Assembly: GCF_048007035.1 (NCBI RefSeq)
Contig: NZ_CP180355.1
Span: forward strand, 248,001 to 312,000
Length of the DNA: 64,000 nucleotides
Source of the DNA: Imperialibacter sp963977595
GTDB taxonomy: Bacteria > Bacteroidota > Bacteroidia > Cytophagales > Cyclobacteriaceae
Direction: 5' to 3'
Below, in pieces: positions 52,326 to 60,212 of the stretch. Positions within the stretch are counted from its first letter, which is position 1. Every line of letters starts with the position of its first letter. The translations under genes and the position numbers were made by a program. A model generated the notes under the pieces. The model saw only the letters and a program-made list of their open reading frames with translations. It searched no databases and was not told the origin of the DNA.

Positions 52326-52748
52326 ATGAAATCCGCAGACACCTACCTCAACTTTAACGGCAACTGTGCTGAAGCCTTCGAATTTTACAGAACCGTTTTT
52401 GGGGGCGACTTTACCAGCCAAATGAAATACAGCGACATGCCTTCCGAAGCCCCGAAAGGAGCAGAACACAGCAAAAGACTGATGCACATCGCCCTGCCGA
52501 TAAGCAAAACCAGCCGCCTGATGGGCTGCGACATACCGGAGAATTTCGGTGAAATGTCGGGCAATAATTTCCACATCTATCTCGACACAGAAAACAAGAC
52601 TGAGGCCGATAAATTATTTACTGCACTCTCTGGCGGAGGCAAAGTATCCATGCCAATGGCAACCACCTTCTGGGGAAGTTATTTCGGAATGGTGACAGAC
52701 AAGTTTGGCATTCAGTGGATGATTGGCTTTGAAACAAACCCTCAGTAA
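52326..52748 (+). CDS. VOC family protein (PhnB-like)
   Basis: The 140-residue protein begins KSADTYLNFNGNCAEAFEFYRTVFGGDFTSQMKYSDMP and has TTFWGSYFGMVTDKFGIQWMIGFE at the end, closely like 15065-15472 and the second half of 57359-58297. It is a PhnB-type VOC protein, probably a dimer, of unknown ligand. It is followed after 3 bp by the DUF1801 gene, which points to an operon. Confidence 0.9.
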   Translation: MKSADTYLNFNGNCAEAFEFYRTVFGGDFTSQMKYSDMPSEAPKGAEHSKRLMHIALPISKTSRLMGCDIPENFGEMSGNNFHIYLDTENKTEADKLFTALSGGGKVSMPMATTFWGSYFGMVTDKFGIQWMIGFETNPQ

Positions 52749-52751
52749 AAC

Positions 52752-53117
52752 GTGGCCAAACTTTCCGAGGCTGAACAAGTAGCTGCCTATATGGAGGCGC
52801 TGGATCATCCATTGAAAGCTGAAGTGGAAACCCTTCGCACAATTATCAAGAGTGTCGGCCCTCTTTCTGAGCGCATTAAGTGGAATGCACCCAGCTACTA
52901 CTACAAAGAAGATTTTGTCACTTTTAACCTGCACGACAAAAAAACCATCAGGCTTATTTTTCATCACCCGGCCATCGTCACCATCAAGTCCGACATCCTC
53001 GAAGGCGACTGGAAAGATCGGCGAATTGTATACATCAAAAATGCTGAAGAAGTTTCTTCAAAGAAAGCTGAACTAGTACGGATCATTAAAGAATGGCTTC
53101 AGATAGTCGGTGGATGA
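52752..53117 (+). CDS. DUF1801 domain protein (YdhG/YjhX-like fold)
   Basis: A GTG start (52752) follows three bases after the VOC stop. The 121-residue protein reads VAAYMEALDHPLKAEVETLRTIIKSVGPLSERIKWNAPSYYYK, with the D-x-x-x-E-x-x-W-x-x-P-x-Y motif of DUF1801, and ends DILEGDWKDRRIVYIKNAEEVSSKKAELVRIIKEW. The family has the iron-binding frataxin-like fold, but no activity is established. Operon partner of the VOC gene. Confidence 0.9.
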   Translation: MAKLSEAEQVAAYMEALDHPLKAEVETLRTIIKSVGPLSERIKWNAPSYYYKEDFVTFNLHDKKTIRLIFHHPAIVTIKSDILEGDWKDRRIVYIKNAEEVSSKKAELVRIIKEWLQIVGG

Positions 53118-53150
53118 CCGGTATGTCTGCAAAACCCAGGCAATTGGAGC

Positions 53151-53179
53151 AAAAAAAAGCCCATGTTGTGAACATGGGC
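53151..53179 (-). terminator. Rho-independent terminator for the small lipoprotein gene
   Basis: On the minus strand GCCCATGTT / AACATGGGC (53159-53179) with a 3-nt loop is followed by eight T (53151-53158). It ends the transcript of the lipoprotein gene that stops at 53200. It could also act for the DUF1801 gene on the plus strand, less well because of the short U tail. Confidence 0.8.
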
Positions 53180-53199
53180 AGCATACTCAATATTTTATA

Positions 53200-53412
53200 T
53201 TAACTCTTATTATTTTTAGTGGTCTGTTTGCTTGAACTGTGGTGGTCATGGTGCACCTTTTTGTGGCTAAACGACCGGGCATGCCCTATGTCATCCCATG
53301 AACCACTCCCCCTGTGGGCCATACAAGAAGAAAGTGAACTGATAACAAAAATCGCTAAAATACTGAGTAAAAAAACTACTCTGCTCTTGGATCTGCTCTT
53401 ATAAGCTCTCAT
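53200..53412 (-). CDS. Tiny lipoprotein with W-D-x-GHAR motif (paralogue 1)
   Basis: ATG 53412 gives a 70-residue protein MRAYKSRSKSRVVFLLSIL... with a lipobox LSSC (Cys30). The mature part GSGSWDDIGHARSFSHKKVHHDHHSS is His/Lys rich at its end. A paralogue at 55372-55563 shares MRA-K-SR, the leader, W-x-D-x-GHAR and a basic end. Both have related 5' leaders. No known family. It ends at a strong terminator. The histidine cluster could bind metal. Confidence 0.7.
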   Translation of the reverse strand: MRAYKSRSKSRVVFLLSILAIFVISSLSSCMAHRGSGSWDDIGHARSFSHKKVHHDHHSSSKQTTKNNKS

Positions 53413-53941
53413 GGTGATAAATTTTAAGTTATTGTGCTCTTGGTTATAATTAAACTGTTGAATAAAGCTACGGATTGTAACGCCCCACAAAATGTCGATT
53501 TTGCGTAAGTCATTACACATGACATACAAACACTACATTATCCATTATGTGCATCAAAATACCGGATAACCCGTCCCTGATTGCGGAATTTTAATTTTGA
53601 ACGAAACGCCCCAATAATTGCCCTGAGAGTTACATAAGCCACATCCTCATTCAGCGACGATGAATTTATCAACGCCTGAAAAGAAGAAAGGGGATTGTTA
53701 AAAACGAGAGTAAAGATCGACTCCAAATAATCAAAAAATTTCAACTTTTGTTGAATTTGGCCTGAAAAGTTACATCTCAATCTGGCGCCATCTACGTTAT
53801 GAACAGTCCAACACAAGACAATATTGCTACATCGGTTACATTAATGAAATACATATATGTCATTGATTATCTGTACTTTATAAACAATTTTGTTTAATCA
53901 TAGAACTAAATCGTAAAATAAACCGACAATAATAACTTTTC
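53413..53941. other. AT-rich intergenic region, no supported gene
   Basis: About 530 bp with much higher AT content than the flanks. An ORF of 92 codons on the minus strand (53538-53816) starts only at TTG and is probably spurious. The leader of the lipoprotein gene lies at 53413-53460. Confidence 0.5.
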
Positions 53942-54133
53942 ATGAATAATCGCCTTCTTATGCCCGTCGGCGTGAATAGATTCGCTGGCAAACCCAACCG
54001 CCAGCGCTTTTTGCAAGATGAGAAAGCCTTTAACGTTGAAGCGACACGGCTCAAAAAAAGCCCGTTCTACAACTTCAGGGACCCCGAAATAAAAGGAACC
54101 ACTACACCAAATATCTCATTTACCAGACGATAA
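53942..54133 (+). CDS. Small hypothetical protein
   Basis: ATG 53942 opens 63 codons reading MNNRLLMPVGVNRFAGKPNRQRFLQDEKAFNVEATRLKKSPF..., basic and without a membrane segment. The base composition is closer to the coding regions than the AT-rich flanks before it. There is no recognised domain and no partner, so coding status is uncertain. Confidence 0.3.
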   Translation: MNNRLLMPVGVNRFAGKPNRQRFLQDEKAFNVEATRLKKSPFYNFRDPEIKGTTTPNISFTRR

Positions 54134-54221
54134 CGTCTTTGACGGATATGATCCCCTTCCAGTTTCCCTGGCTTTTCCTTAGTTTCGTTGCCAGTTCTCA
54201 CTTATTCTCAACTACAATACC

Positions 54222-55307
54222 GTGGAGCCATCAACCGCCTCTCTCACCACATTTCTCGACTACCTTAAGTTGCTGGTTCGGCAACCCTCGGTAGTAGGCT
54301 ATGAAGAACCCTTCTTTCGCTTGATCCGCCGGGAACTGGAAGAAATGGGGATTAAAATCAGCCTCTATCAGGGCTTGCTGGTGGCAGAGGGCAGCAAGCC
54401 GACAAGCAACTACCTCTCTGCCCATGTCGACCGACATGGCCTGATCTGCACCGGCCCCAATGAGTTTCAGTATGCAGCCTTTGTTACCCAGAACCGAAGC
54501 GAACTCAATGGCAACTCTGTGTCGGAGCAAACGCTGGAAAAAATTGCCGACCGTTTTGAAGGTCAACAAGTGCATGCCTACGAGCCGTGGTCGGGCACCT
54601 ACCTGGGGCAGGGCACTACCCACCACTCCTATATTAGTGAGAAGCGAAAAAACCTGATCATCGAAATCAACGGGTTGGAGCATGTAACTCCCGGCGTGCC
54701 TATTGCCTACTCCGATCGCATCACCATCCACGATGGCCGAGTCTCTGCACAACTCGACAATGTACTGATGGTGGCTGTGGTCGTATACCTATTTTCGCAA
54801 GGCTACCAGGGTACGGCCTTCTTCACAGCCCAGGAAGAAGCAGGCCGCAGCTGGCGTTACCTGGCCGATTGGTTTTACAGAGTGGAGCAAGCCACTAAAA
54901 AGCTCATTGTGCTCGACACCAGCCCCTTCGGAGAAGACGAAAAAGAAGCCTCTGACAGCGAAATCATTCTCAGACACAAAGACGCCACTGCCGACTTCGA
55001 CGAAAAAATGGTCGCTGAAATAGCAGCAGCCAGCGAAAAGCTGGGCATAAAAACGGTGTATAAGGACATCTTCATTGAGCACCACAATGAGCAAAGGTTG
55101 GTCGATGGTAAAAAGCCGCTGTCGCTTGGACGAACCGAGCTGGGCCGCATCATTGAAGGCACCGACGGACTCATCAGCGGGGCCACAATTCAGATTCCCA
55201 CCACAGGCTACCATACGTCCGAAGAAACGGCATCACTACAGTCCATCACCATGGCGATTAACCTGCTGAAAGAGGTGCTGAAAGAAAGCTTTGAGCAAAA
55301 CAAGTAA
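54222..55307 (+). CDS. M42 family aminopeptidase-like (glutamyl aminopeptidase type)
   Basis: GTG 54222 (MEPSTASLTTFLDYLKLLVRQPSVVGYEEPFFR) opens 361 residues with the M42 metal sites: AHVDRHG (H68, D70), AQLDNVLM (bridging Asp), FTAQEEAGRS (catalytic Glu and ligand Glu), VLDTSPFG (Asp) and the final HTSEETASLQS (His). The insert VHAYEPWSGTYLGQGT is near the usual substrate region. It would remove N-terminal residues from peptides in the cytosol as a large oligomer. It is not coupled to a neighbour. Confidence 0.9.
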   Translation: MEPSTASLTTFLDYLKLLVRQPSVVGYEEPFFRLIRRELEEMGIKISLYQGLLVAEGSKPTSNYLSAHVDRHGLICTGPNEFQYAAFVTQNRSELNGNSVSEQTLEKIADRFEGQQVHAYEPWSGTYLGQGTTHHSYISEKRKNLIIEINGLEHVTPGVPIAYSDRITIHDGRVSAQLDNVLMVAVVVYLFSQGYQGTAFFTAQEEAGRSWRYLADWFYRVEQATKKLIVLDTSPFGEDEKEASDSEIILRHKDATADFDEKMVAEIAAASEKLGIKTVYKDIFIEHHNEQRLVDGKKPLSLGRTELGRIIEGTDGLISGATIQIPTTGYHTSEETASLQSITMAINLLKEVLKESFEQNK

Positions 55308-55371
55308 CTGGCAAATCTGAGAAGAAGAGTCTTATATCTTCAATTTGAACAACAACACTCCTGTCCTTCCT

Positions 55372-55563
55372 TTACCGGTGATTTGCCGGCCTTCTCTGCA
55401 TTCGTTTTGAATGGGTACCTTTCTTTTTACCGAGGTCACGGGCATGGCCCACATCATGCCAGGCACTACTGGGGCGACTGGCTGTGCATGCCCCCAGTGA
55501 TGTGATCATAAAAATCGATAAAAGACTGAATAAGAAAATGGTTCTACTTTTTAATGCTCTCAT
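55372..55563 (-). CDS. Tiny lipoprotein with W-D-x-GHAR motif (paralogue 2)
   Basis: The 63-residue protein MRALKSRTIFLFSLLSIFMITSLGAC... has a lipobox LGAC (Cys26) and a mature part SSAWHDVGHARDLGKKKGTHSKRMQRR. It matches 53200-53412 in its start, signal, W-x-D-x-GHAR and basic tail. The leaders before both genes share AAATTTATC and CACC words. Two copies within 2 kb on the same strand suggest a recent duplication around the M42 gene. Function unknown. Confidence 0.7.
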   Translation of the reverse strand: MRALKSRTIFLFSLLSIFMITSLGACTASRPSSAWHDVGHARDLGKKKGTHSKRMQRRPANHR

Positions 55564-55797
55564 AGCTGGTGAGATAAATTTATAATTAATTAAATAAAAT
55601 TTTGTACTAAATCAATACGACAAACTTATAAAAGGTAACCCAAAATCCAATGGAATTTTGCCATAAATTCTGGTCACTTGAAATATTAATCCCAACAGTA
55701 TAGCGATAAAACCATGTTTCTGTGGTACTGTAAGCATTCCAGAGCTTGCATCTTACACAACCAGCGACGTGCAAAAAAAAATCGTACAACTTATTGC
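55564..55797. other. AT-rich spacer, no gene seen
   Basis: Contains the leader of the lipoprotein gene and the -33 part of the ArsR promoter; no supported ORF. Together with the operator region the gap is 289 bp. Confidence 0.4.
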
Positions 55798-55840
55798 GTA
55801 ACTGATCGGTTACTATTTATATTTGTAACTGAACGGTTAC
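55793..55840 (+). promoter_or_regulatory. ArsR-type promoter between two palindromic operators
   Basis: Two 16-bp boxes, GTAACTGATCGGTTAC (55798-55813) and GTAACTGAACGGTTAC (55825-55840), are 27 bp apart and each is palindromic at its ends (GTAAC/GTTAC). Between them is the -7 element TATATTTG (55818-55825), with TTG at 55794-55796, 21 nt upstream. A dimeric repressor on either box would cover the promoter, so the ArsR gene starting at 55853 is probably self-repressed. Confidence 0.75.
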
Positions 55841-55852
55841 TAAAAGAGGAGC

Positions 55853-56194
55853 ATGATGAGACGAGACGTATTCCAGGCCATTGCCGATCCCACCCGCAGG
55901 GAGATCATTAACCTGATTGCCTATAAGCGGATGAACGTGAATGCAGTGGCTGAGAACTTTGACATGAGCAGACCGGCTATTTCGAAGCACATGAAAATAC
56001 TGGAAGAATGTGGTCTGGTGATGATGGAGCAGCAAGGACGGGAGCGCTATTGCAAAGCGCAGCTAAAACCGCTTCATGAAGTATCGGATTGGGTAAGTCG
56101 CTACAAAAAGGAATGGGAAGAAAGGCTGGATGCGATGGAAAAATATATCAAAGAATTACAAGCAAAAGACAAAAGCGATGAGCAAAGATCGTGA
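55853..56194 (+). CDS. ArsR-type winged-helix regulator (SRPBCC-linked)
   Basis: ATG 55853 (or 55856) gives 113 residues: RDVFQAIADPTRREIINLIAYKRMNVNAVAENFDMSRPAISKHMKILEECGLVMMEQQGRERYC. This is a winged-helix ArsR without the metal-binding C-x-C-C motif. The C-terminal helix (EWEERLDAMEKYIKELQ) is for dimerisation. Regulators of this form are usually followed by an AHSA1/SRPBCC gene, as here, with a 17-bp overlap. Its operator sits just upstream. Confidence 0.92.
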   Translation: MMRRDVFQAIADPTRREIINLIAYKRMNVNAVAENFDMSRPAISKHMKILEECGLVMMEQQGRERYCKAQLKPLHEVSDWVSRYKKEWEERLDAMEKYIKELQAKDKSDEQRS

Positions 56195-56627
56195 AATTAC
56201 TTCCACCAGAAGAGTGAACTACGCTCAGGCTGAGGTGTACAAGGCATGGAGCAATCCCGACCTGCTGGCACGTTGGTGGGGGCCAAAAGGGTTTACGAAC
56301 ACCTTCCACACCTTCGAACTAAACCCTGGCGGCACATGGCAATTCACCATGCATAGCCCCCAGGGGGCAAGTTTTGACAATAAATGTGTCTTTGTGGAAA
56401 TCGTGCCCAACAAACGGCTTGTGTTTGACCATGTGGAGCCTGTGCACGCCTTCCAGGTAATTGCCACTTTTGACAGCCAGAGCGAAGGCACCCTGATCAC
56501 TTTCAGAATGGTTTTCAAATCTGCAGAAGAATGTAAAAGATCCCGGAAGGTAATCGAGCCTTCCAACGAGGAGAATTTTGATCGGCTGGAAGCCGTGCTC
56601 TCCGATCATTTCAAGGCAAAAGCATAA
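56178..56627 (+). CDS. SRPBCC family protein (AHSA1-like)
   Basis: ATG 56178 (MSKDREITSTRRVNYAQAEVYKAWSNPDLLARWWGPKGFTNTFHTFE) starts 149 residues with the classic W-W-G-P-x-G-F motif and the closing EENFDRLEAVLSDHF. Partner of the ArsR-type regulator, whose last 17 bases overlap it. This ArsR-SRPBCC pair is widespread and thought to respond to an organic stress; the ligand is not known. The N-terminal half of 57359-58297 is a close relative. Confidence 0.9.
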   Translation: MSKDREITSTRRVNYAQAEVYKAWSNPDLLARWWGPKGFTNTFHTFELNPGGTWQFTMHSPQGASFDNKCVFVEIVPNKRLVFDHVEPVHAFQVIATFDSQSEGTLITFRMVFKSAEECKRSRKVIEPSNEENFDRLEAVLSDHFKAKA

Positions 56628-56678
56628 TTGCATTTTAGGATATGCCTGTCAGAAGGGCAACAATAAAAAGTAAACCAT

Positions 56679-57260
56679 ATGAGAAAAGTAATTTCATTTA
56701 TGCACGTATCGCTTGACGGTTTTGCGGCTGGGCCGAACGGGGAAATGAACTGGATTAAAATTGATCAGGAAATTTTTGACCACGTCGGTAAACGGATAAG
56801 CAAGGGTGACACTGCATTGTACGGTCGGGCAACTTATGAGATGATGGAAAGCTACTGGCCTACCGCAGCAGACAAGCCAACTGCAACCAAACATGACATT
56901 GAGCATTCAAAGTGGTATAGCCAGGTTCACAAAGTTGTTCTGTCAAAAACAATAAAAGGTGCGGGTTTGACCAACACAACAATTATCAGCGACAACCTTT
57001 CGGAACGCATAAATGAAATAAAGCAATCCCGCCAGGGTGGTGATGAAGATATCCTGCTTTTTGGCAGCCCGACAGCCACACATTCACTCATGCAACTGAA
57101 CTTAATTGATGGCTATTGGCTCTTTGTGAACCCCATTATTCTAGGCCAGGGCATTCCCCTGTTTGAGGGGATCAAAGGCAAAACAACATTAAAATTACTG
57201 ACTACCAGGCAATTTACTTCCGGGGTAACAGAACTGAATTATATAGTGGATAAACAATAG
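56679..57260 (+). CDS. Dihydrofolate-reductase-family protein
   Basis: The 193-residue protein MRKVISFMHVSLDGFAAGPNGEMNWIKID has the RibD/DHFR-like opening, GDTALYGRATYEMMESYWPTA, DEDILLFGSPTATHSLMQLNLIDGYWLFVNPIILGQGIPLFEGI. It fits the YwjB-type DHFR family and is related to 24350-24988. It probably binds NADPH. It sits 51 bp after the SRPBCC gene and may belong to the ArsR transcript. Confidence 0.9.
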   Translation: MRKVISFMHVSLDGFAAGPNGEMNWIKIDQEIFDHVGKRISKGDTALYGRATYEMMESYWPTAADKPTATKHDIEHSKWYSQVHKVVLSKTIKGAGLTNTTIISDNLSERINEIKQSRQGGDEDILLFGSPTATHSLMQLNLIDGYWLFVNPIILGQGIPLFEGIKGKTTLKLLTTRQFTSGVTELNYIVDKQ

Positions 57261-57358
57261 CGGCTACTCCTAAGAGCGGGAATGTAACGATGAGACTGGC
57301 TGAAGTGTGCATGCCAGGCAACCCATCAAACGACATCTTCACATCTAAACAATATCAC

Positions 57359-58297
57359 ATGAACACCACGCATGTAGAAAGAACGGACAGGGAAGTAATT
57401 GCCAGCAGGCTTATAGATGCTCCCCGTACACTCGTTTTCAAGGTTTGGACAGAACCGGAGCACATCGCCCAATGGTGGGGGCCTACAGGCTTCACCAACA
57501 CTGTTCATGAAATGAACGTCAAGCCCGGTGGCAAATTTCGGCTCACCATGCACGGCCCAAACGGGACTGACTACCCCAATCTTATCGTTTTCAAAGAGGT
57601 AGTCGTTCCGGAAAAGCTAGTGTATGAACACGGCAACGGGAGCGATGATGCGCCAGGCAACTTTCATGTCACCGTGACCTTCGAAGAAAAGGAGGGTAAA
57701 ACACTCCTGACCATGCGCAGCATATTCCAGTCCAAAGCCGACCTGGATTACGTTATTGATAAACACGGGGCGTTCGAGGGGGCACGACAAAACATGGATC
57801 GGATGGCGGCATACCTCGAAACGAGGATCAATTTGATGACTCAATTAAAAAACACAAATATGTCAAGAGTAAGTACTTATCTCAATTTTGCGGGAAACAC
57901 CGAAGAGGCATTCCTTTTTTACAAATCTGTATTCGGCACCGAATTCAAAGGTGGCATCCAGCGTTTCGGCGAGATACCTCCGATGGAAGGCGCTCCGCCA
58001 ATGACTGAGGCCGACAAAAAGCTGATTTTACATATCGAACTGGAGATACTGGGCGGTCATATCCTGATGGCCACCGATGCACCGGAGTCGATGGGCATGA
58101 AGGTGAAGCCAGGTAACAACATGCATATCAACCTGGAGCCCAACACCAGAGCGGAAACCAAACGGCTGTACGACGCTTTGTCGGCCGGTGGAGAAGTAAC
58201 CATGGAACTACAGAACATGTTTTGGGGCGCATACTATGGTAGCTGCACCGACAGATATGGTATCAACTGGATGTTTAATTGCAACGAGAAGGGATGA
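57359..58297 (+). CDS. SRPBCC-VOC two-domain fusion protein
   Basis: ATG 57359 (MNTTHVERTDREVIASRLIDAPRTLVFKVWTEPEHIAQWWGPTGF) begins an AHSA1 domain, residues about 1-155. A linker LMTQLKNTN follows, then a full PhnB-like VOC domain, MSRVSTYLNFAGNTEEAFLFYKSVFG ... FWGAYYGSCTDRYGINWMFNC, residues about 165-312. The VOC half starts with a Met and resembles single-domain paralogues, so two once-separate genes appear to have been joined by loss of a stop. Alternatively the frame is a true fusion. There is no frame break in this DNA. It ends the ArsR cluster. Confidence 0.85.
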   Translation: MNTTHVERTDREVIASRLIDAPRTLVFKVWTEPEHIAQWWGPTGFTNTVHEMNVKPGGKFRLTMHGPNGTDYPNLIVFKEVVVPEKLVYEHGNGSDDAPGNFHVTVTFEEKEGKTLLTMRSIFQSKADLDYVIDKHGAFEGARQNMDRMAAYLETRINLMTQLKNTNMSRVSTYLNFAGNTEEAFLFYKSVFGTEFKGGIQRFGEIPPMEGAPPMTEADKKLILHIELEILGGHILMATDAPESMGMKVKPGNNMHINLEPNTRAETKRLYDALSAGGEVTMELQNMFWGAYYGSCTDRYGINWMFNCNEKG

Positions 58298-58369
58298 GGA
58301 AGTGGGGAGACGGGAGTTCGAAGGCGGAAGGCCGAAGCTAACCTCCTGTCTTCGATCCTTTTAGCTTTG

Positions 58370-59221
58370 CTATTCTAAAACATCATCCATCAAAGACACA
58401 TGAATTTTTCCGTCTACCTCTATCAGCAAATAAGTGCCACCGGGCGACAAAGTGGGAGTTAGCTCCCAAACGCCCGCCCGGTTAATCTTTCCCAATAGCA
58501 CAGGTGCCGTCCATGAGCCGCACTGGTTGTTGCTAATGAAGAGGTCAACTTCTTTTGTCTCGAACAGGTACCGATTAAAAACTATGAAGCGTCCAAGGGG
58601 GTCGATGGTCAAATCGTTTTCGCTATCTGCCGTATTCAGCGCCGCAACCAATTCGGGTGCCGAAAAGCCATTACCGAAAGGCGACGCCCGGTAAATGTCC
58701 ATGGATCCTTTGCCCCCTGGCCGGTCGGAATTAAAATAAAGCACCCCATCGCTGGTAACGGAGGGATAAGATTCGTGATGATCAGTATTGATGTCCGTCA
58801 GGTATTCCGGCGTTGAAAATGCTTTGGAGAGAATAGCTACCCTCCATATGTTCATGTGTTCGGCAGGCAGAACTTCGCCTGGAGGCGGGCGGTCTGAATT
58901 GAAATAGACCCACTTGCCATCGGGCGAGATAACGGGATGATAGTCGTTGAACCGGCTTTCAAAAGAAACAGTTTGTGGCTCTCCCCATCCCTCCTCACCA
59001 AGTTCGAGAAAATAGATTTTGTAGAATGGTTTGCCATTCGCCTCATTGGCAAACTCAGAAGGGCGGGAAATCAGCATCCATTTTTCAGTCGGGTGCAAGG
59101 TGATACCATTGCCCACAGGTAGCCCATTTAGTTTTTCTATATCCTGGCGAGAATAAGGTGGCTCGGAGCAACCAGCACACAACGTCAAAGAAATGAAGCA
59201 GAAAATCAACGAAGATTTCAT
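58370..59221 (-). CDS. Lipoprotein with PD40/WD40-like beta-propeller
   Basis: ATG 59221 (MKSSLIFCFISLTLCAGCSEPP) gives a lipoprotein with Cys18; a GTG 9 bases earlier is possible. The 284-residue protein has repeated blades with S-P-D-G-K-W-V-Y-F-N-S-D, HESYPSVTSDGVLYFNSDRPGGKGSMDIYRA and LDPLGRFIVFNRYLFETKEVDLFIS. This is the PD40 class often found near envelope assembly or TolB-like proteins, possibly for protein contact. It is transcribed leftwards towards the fusion gene. Confidence 0.88.
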   Translation of the reverse strand: MKSSLIFCFISLTLCAGCSEPPYSRQDIEKLNGLPVGNGITLHPTEKWMLISRPSEFANEANGKPFYKIYFLELGEEGWGEPQTVSFESRFNDYHPVISPDGKWVYFNSDRPPPGEVLPAEHMNIWRVAILSKAFSTPEYLTDINTDHHESYPSVTSDGVLYFNSDRPGGKGSMDIYRASPFGNGFSAPELVAALNTADSENDLTIDPLGRFIVFNRYLFETKEVDLFISNNQCGSWTAPVLLGKINRAGVWELTPTLSPGGTYLLIEVDGKIHVSLMDDVLE

Positions 59222-59310
59222 CAATATCACGTTTGTCTATCGCAGAATGATGTAGCGGTTAGAAACAATGGGCTTTCTCACTTAAAGAACTTAGGAAGCG
59301 ACAATGCCTT

Positions 59311-59685
59311 CTATTCCCCCATCACCTTTTCCCGGTGCATCACTCCCCACTCTCGCAACTCGCCAATTACTTTTTGCAAGGTTCGCCCGTGCTCAGTTAA
59401 ATTATACTCAACAGAAGGTGGAAAAGAATCCTTGACTGTCCGTTTGACTAATAAATTCTCTTCCAGGTCCCTCAGCTCCTTCGATAGCATTTTGTCGGTG
59501 ATACCGGTCACTTCTCGCCCCATTTCCCTAAACCTTTTGGTTCCGAAGGAAAGTGAGATAATAATCTGTAGCTTCCATTTACCGCTTAATACTTCCAGGG
59601 CATCCCGCACCGGAAGTAGTGCCCTGGTGCAGGATTCCGTGTTTAGTTGGTGTTCAACGGGCTCGAATACTTCAGGTTTTTCCAT
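59311..59685 (-). CDS. HxlR-type winged-helix transcriptional regulator
   Basis: ATG 59685 gives 124 residues: MEKPEVFEPVEHQLNTESCTRALLPVRDALEVLSGKWKLQIIISLSFGTKRFREMGREVTGITDKMLSKELRDLEENLLVKRTV. The conserved C-x(5-6)-P-x-x-D start, the R-F-x-E-M-x-R turn and the closing VEYNLTEHGRTLQKVIGELREW are typical of HxlR proteins, where Cys21-like residues often sense reactive aldehydes. Upstream, in-frame residues before ATG are not conserved. Divergent from DoxX, and the shared spacer holds an operator. Confidence 0.92.
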   Translation of the reverse strand: MEKPEVFEPVEHQLNTESCTRALLPVRDALEVLSGKWKLQIIISLSFGTKRFREMGREVTGITDKMLSKELRDLEENLLVKRTVKDSFPPSVEYNLTEHGRTLQKVIGELREWGVMHREKVMGE

Positions 59686-59717
59686 GTCACTTTGCTTTAC
59701 TATACCAAAGGTTAGTG

Positions 59718-59733
59718 CTATACAAAAGTATAG
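59718..59733 (-). promoter_or_regulatory. HxlR promoter overlapped by a palindromic operator
   Basis: Reading the minus strand, TTTG (59754-59751), a 20-nt spacer and TACTTTTG (59730-59723) form a perfect Bacteroidota promoter, 38 bp before ATG 59685. The -7 element lies inside the palindrome CTATAC-AAAA-GTATAG (59718-59733), as if HxlR repressed itself. Related half-sites (ACTATACC, GTGCTATATA) occur on either side. Confidence 0.75.
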
Positions 59734-59760
59734 TGCTATATATTGTATATCAAATGTAGA

Positions 59761-59768
59761 TAAGTTTG
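59761..59768 (+). promoter_or_regulatory. -7 element TAAGTTTG of the DoxX gene
   Basis: TAAGTTTG fits TAnnTTTG. It lies 38 bp before ATG 59807. A weak TTG at 59743-59745 is only 15 nt upstream. The HxlR operator is about 30 bp further away, so both genes are likely under the same control. Confidence 0.5.
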
Positions 59769-59806
59769 CATTGTCAAACAAATAGTACACATTTAAAACA
59801 ATCAAA

Positions 59807-60190
59807 ATGAAAAAAGACAAAGTGATATACTGGATTGCCACTGGCATTGTAAGTGTGATGATGGTGATGAGCGGCCTGATGTATTTCATGAACCCGGAAG
59901 TGGCAGAAGGTTTTACTCATCTGGGTTTTCCAGGCTACTTCCGCATGGAGTTAGGCGTGGCTAAACTAGTGGGTGCCACCGTGCTGTTGGTTCCACAATT
60001 TCCCCACAGGGTGAAAGAATGGGCCTACGCCGGTTTTGGTATTACCTTCATTTCAGCAGCTATTGCCCACACTGCAAGTGGTGACCCGGGTTCAGTAGTG
60101 GCAGGCCCGGTAATATTTTTAGCCCTTTTAGTGGTATCGAGGATCTATCTCGAAAAAATGGCTGAAACTAAAGTGGCTGTTGCTACCTAG
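59807..60190 (+). CDS. DoxX family membrane protein, HxlR-linked
   Basis: The 127-residue protein MKKDKVIYWIATGIVSVMMVMSGLMYFMNPEVAEGFTHLGFPGYFRMELGVAKLVGA shows the DoxX-like first helix followed by H-L-G-x-P and three further helices. A divergent HxlR regulator with an operator between is a frequent arrangement and suggests induction by an electrophile or redox stress; the role is inferred. A strong terminator follows. Confidence 0.92.
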   Translation: MKKDKVIYWIATGIVSVMMVMSGLMYFMNPEVAEGFTHLGFPGYFRMELGVAKLVGATVLLVPQFPHRVKEWAYAGFGITFISAAIAHTASGDPGSVVAGPVIFLALLVVSRIYLEKMAETKVAVAT

Positions 60191-60212
60191 TCTCTTCTCA
60201 AGCTAAAGCAAG

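Noticed and set aside
53538..53816. 92-codon minus-strand ORF in the AT-rich region
   Set aside because: It starts only at TTG, has no domain and no partner; AT-rich DNA gives such frames by chance less often, but support is too weak.
59686..59889. 68-residue hydrophobic N-terminal extension of the HxlR protein
   Set aside because: The HxlR family starts at the ATG 59685, and the extension covers the promoter and operator in the spacer.
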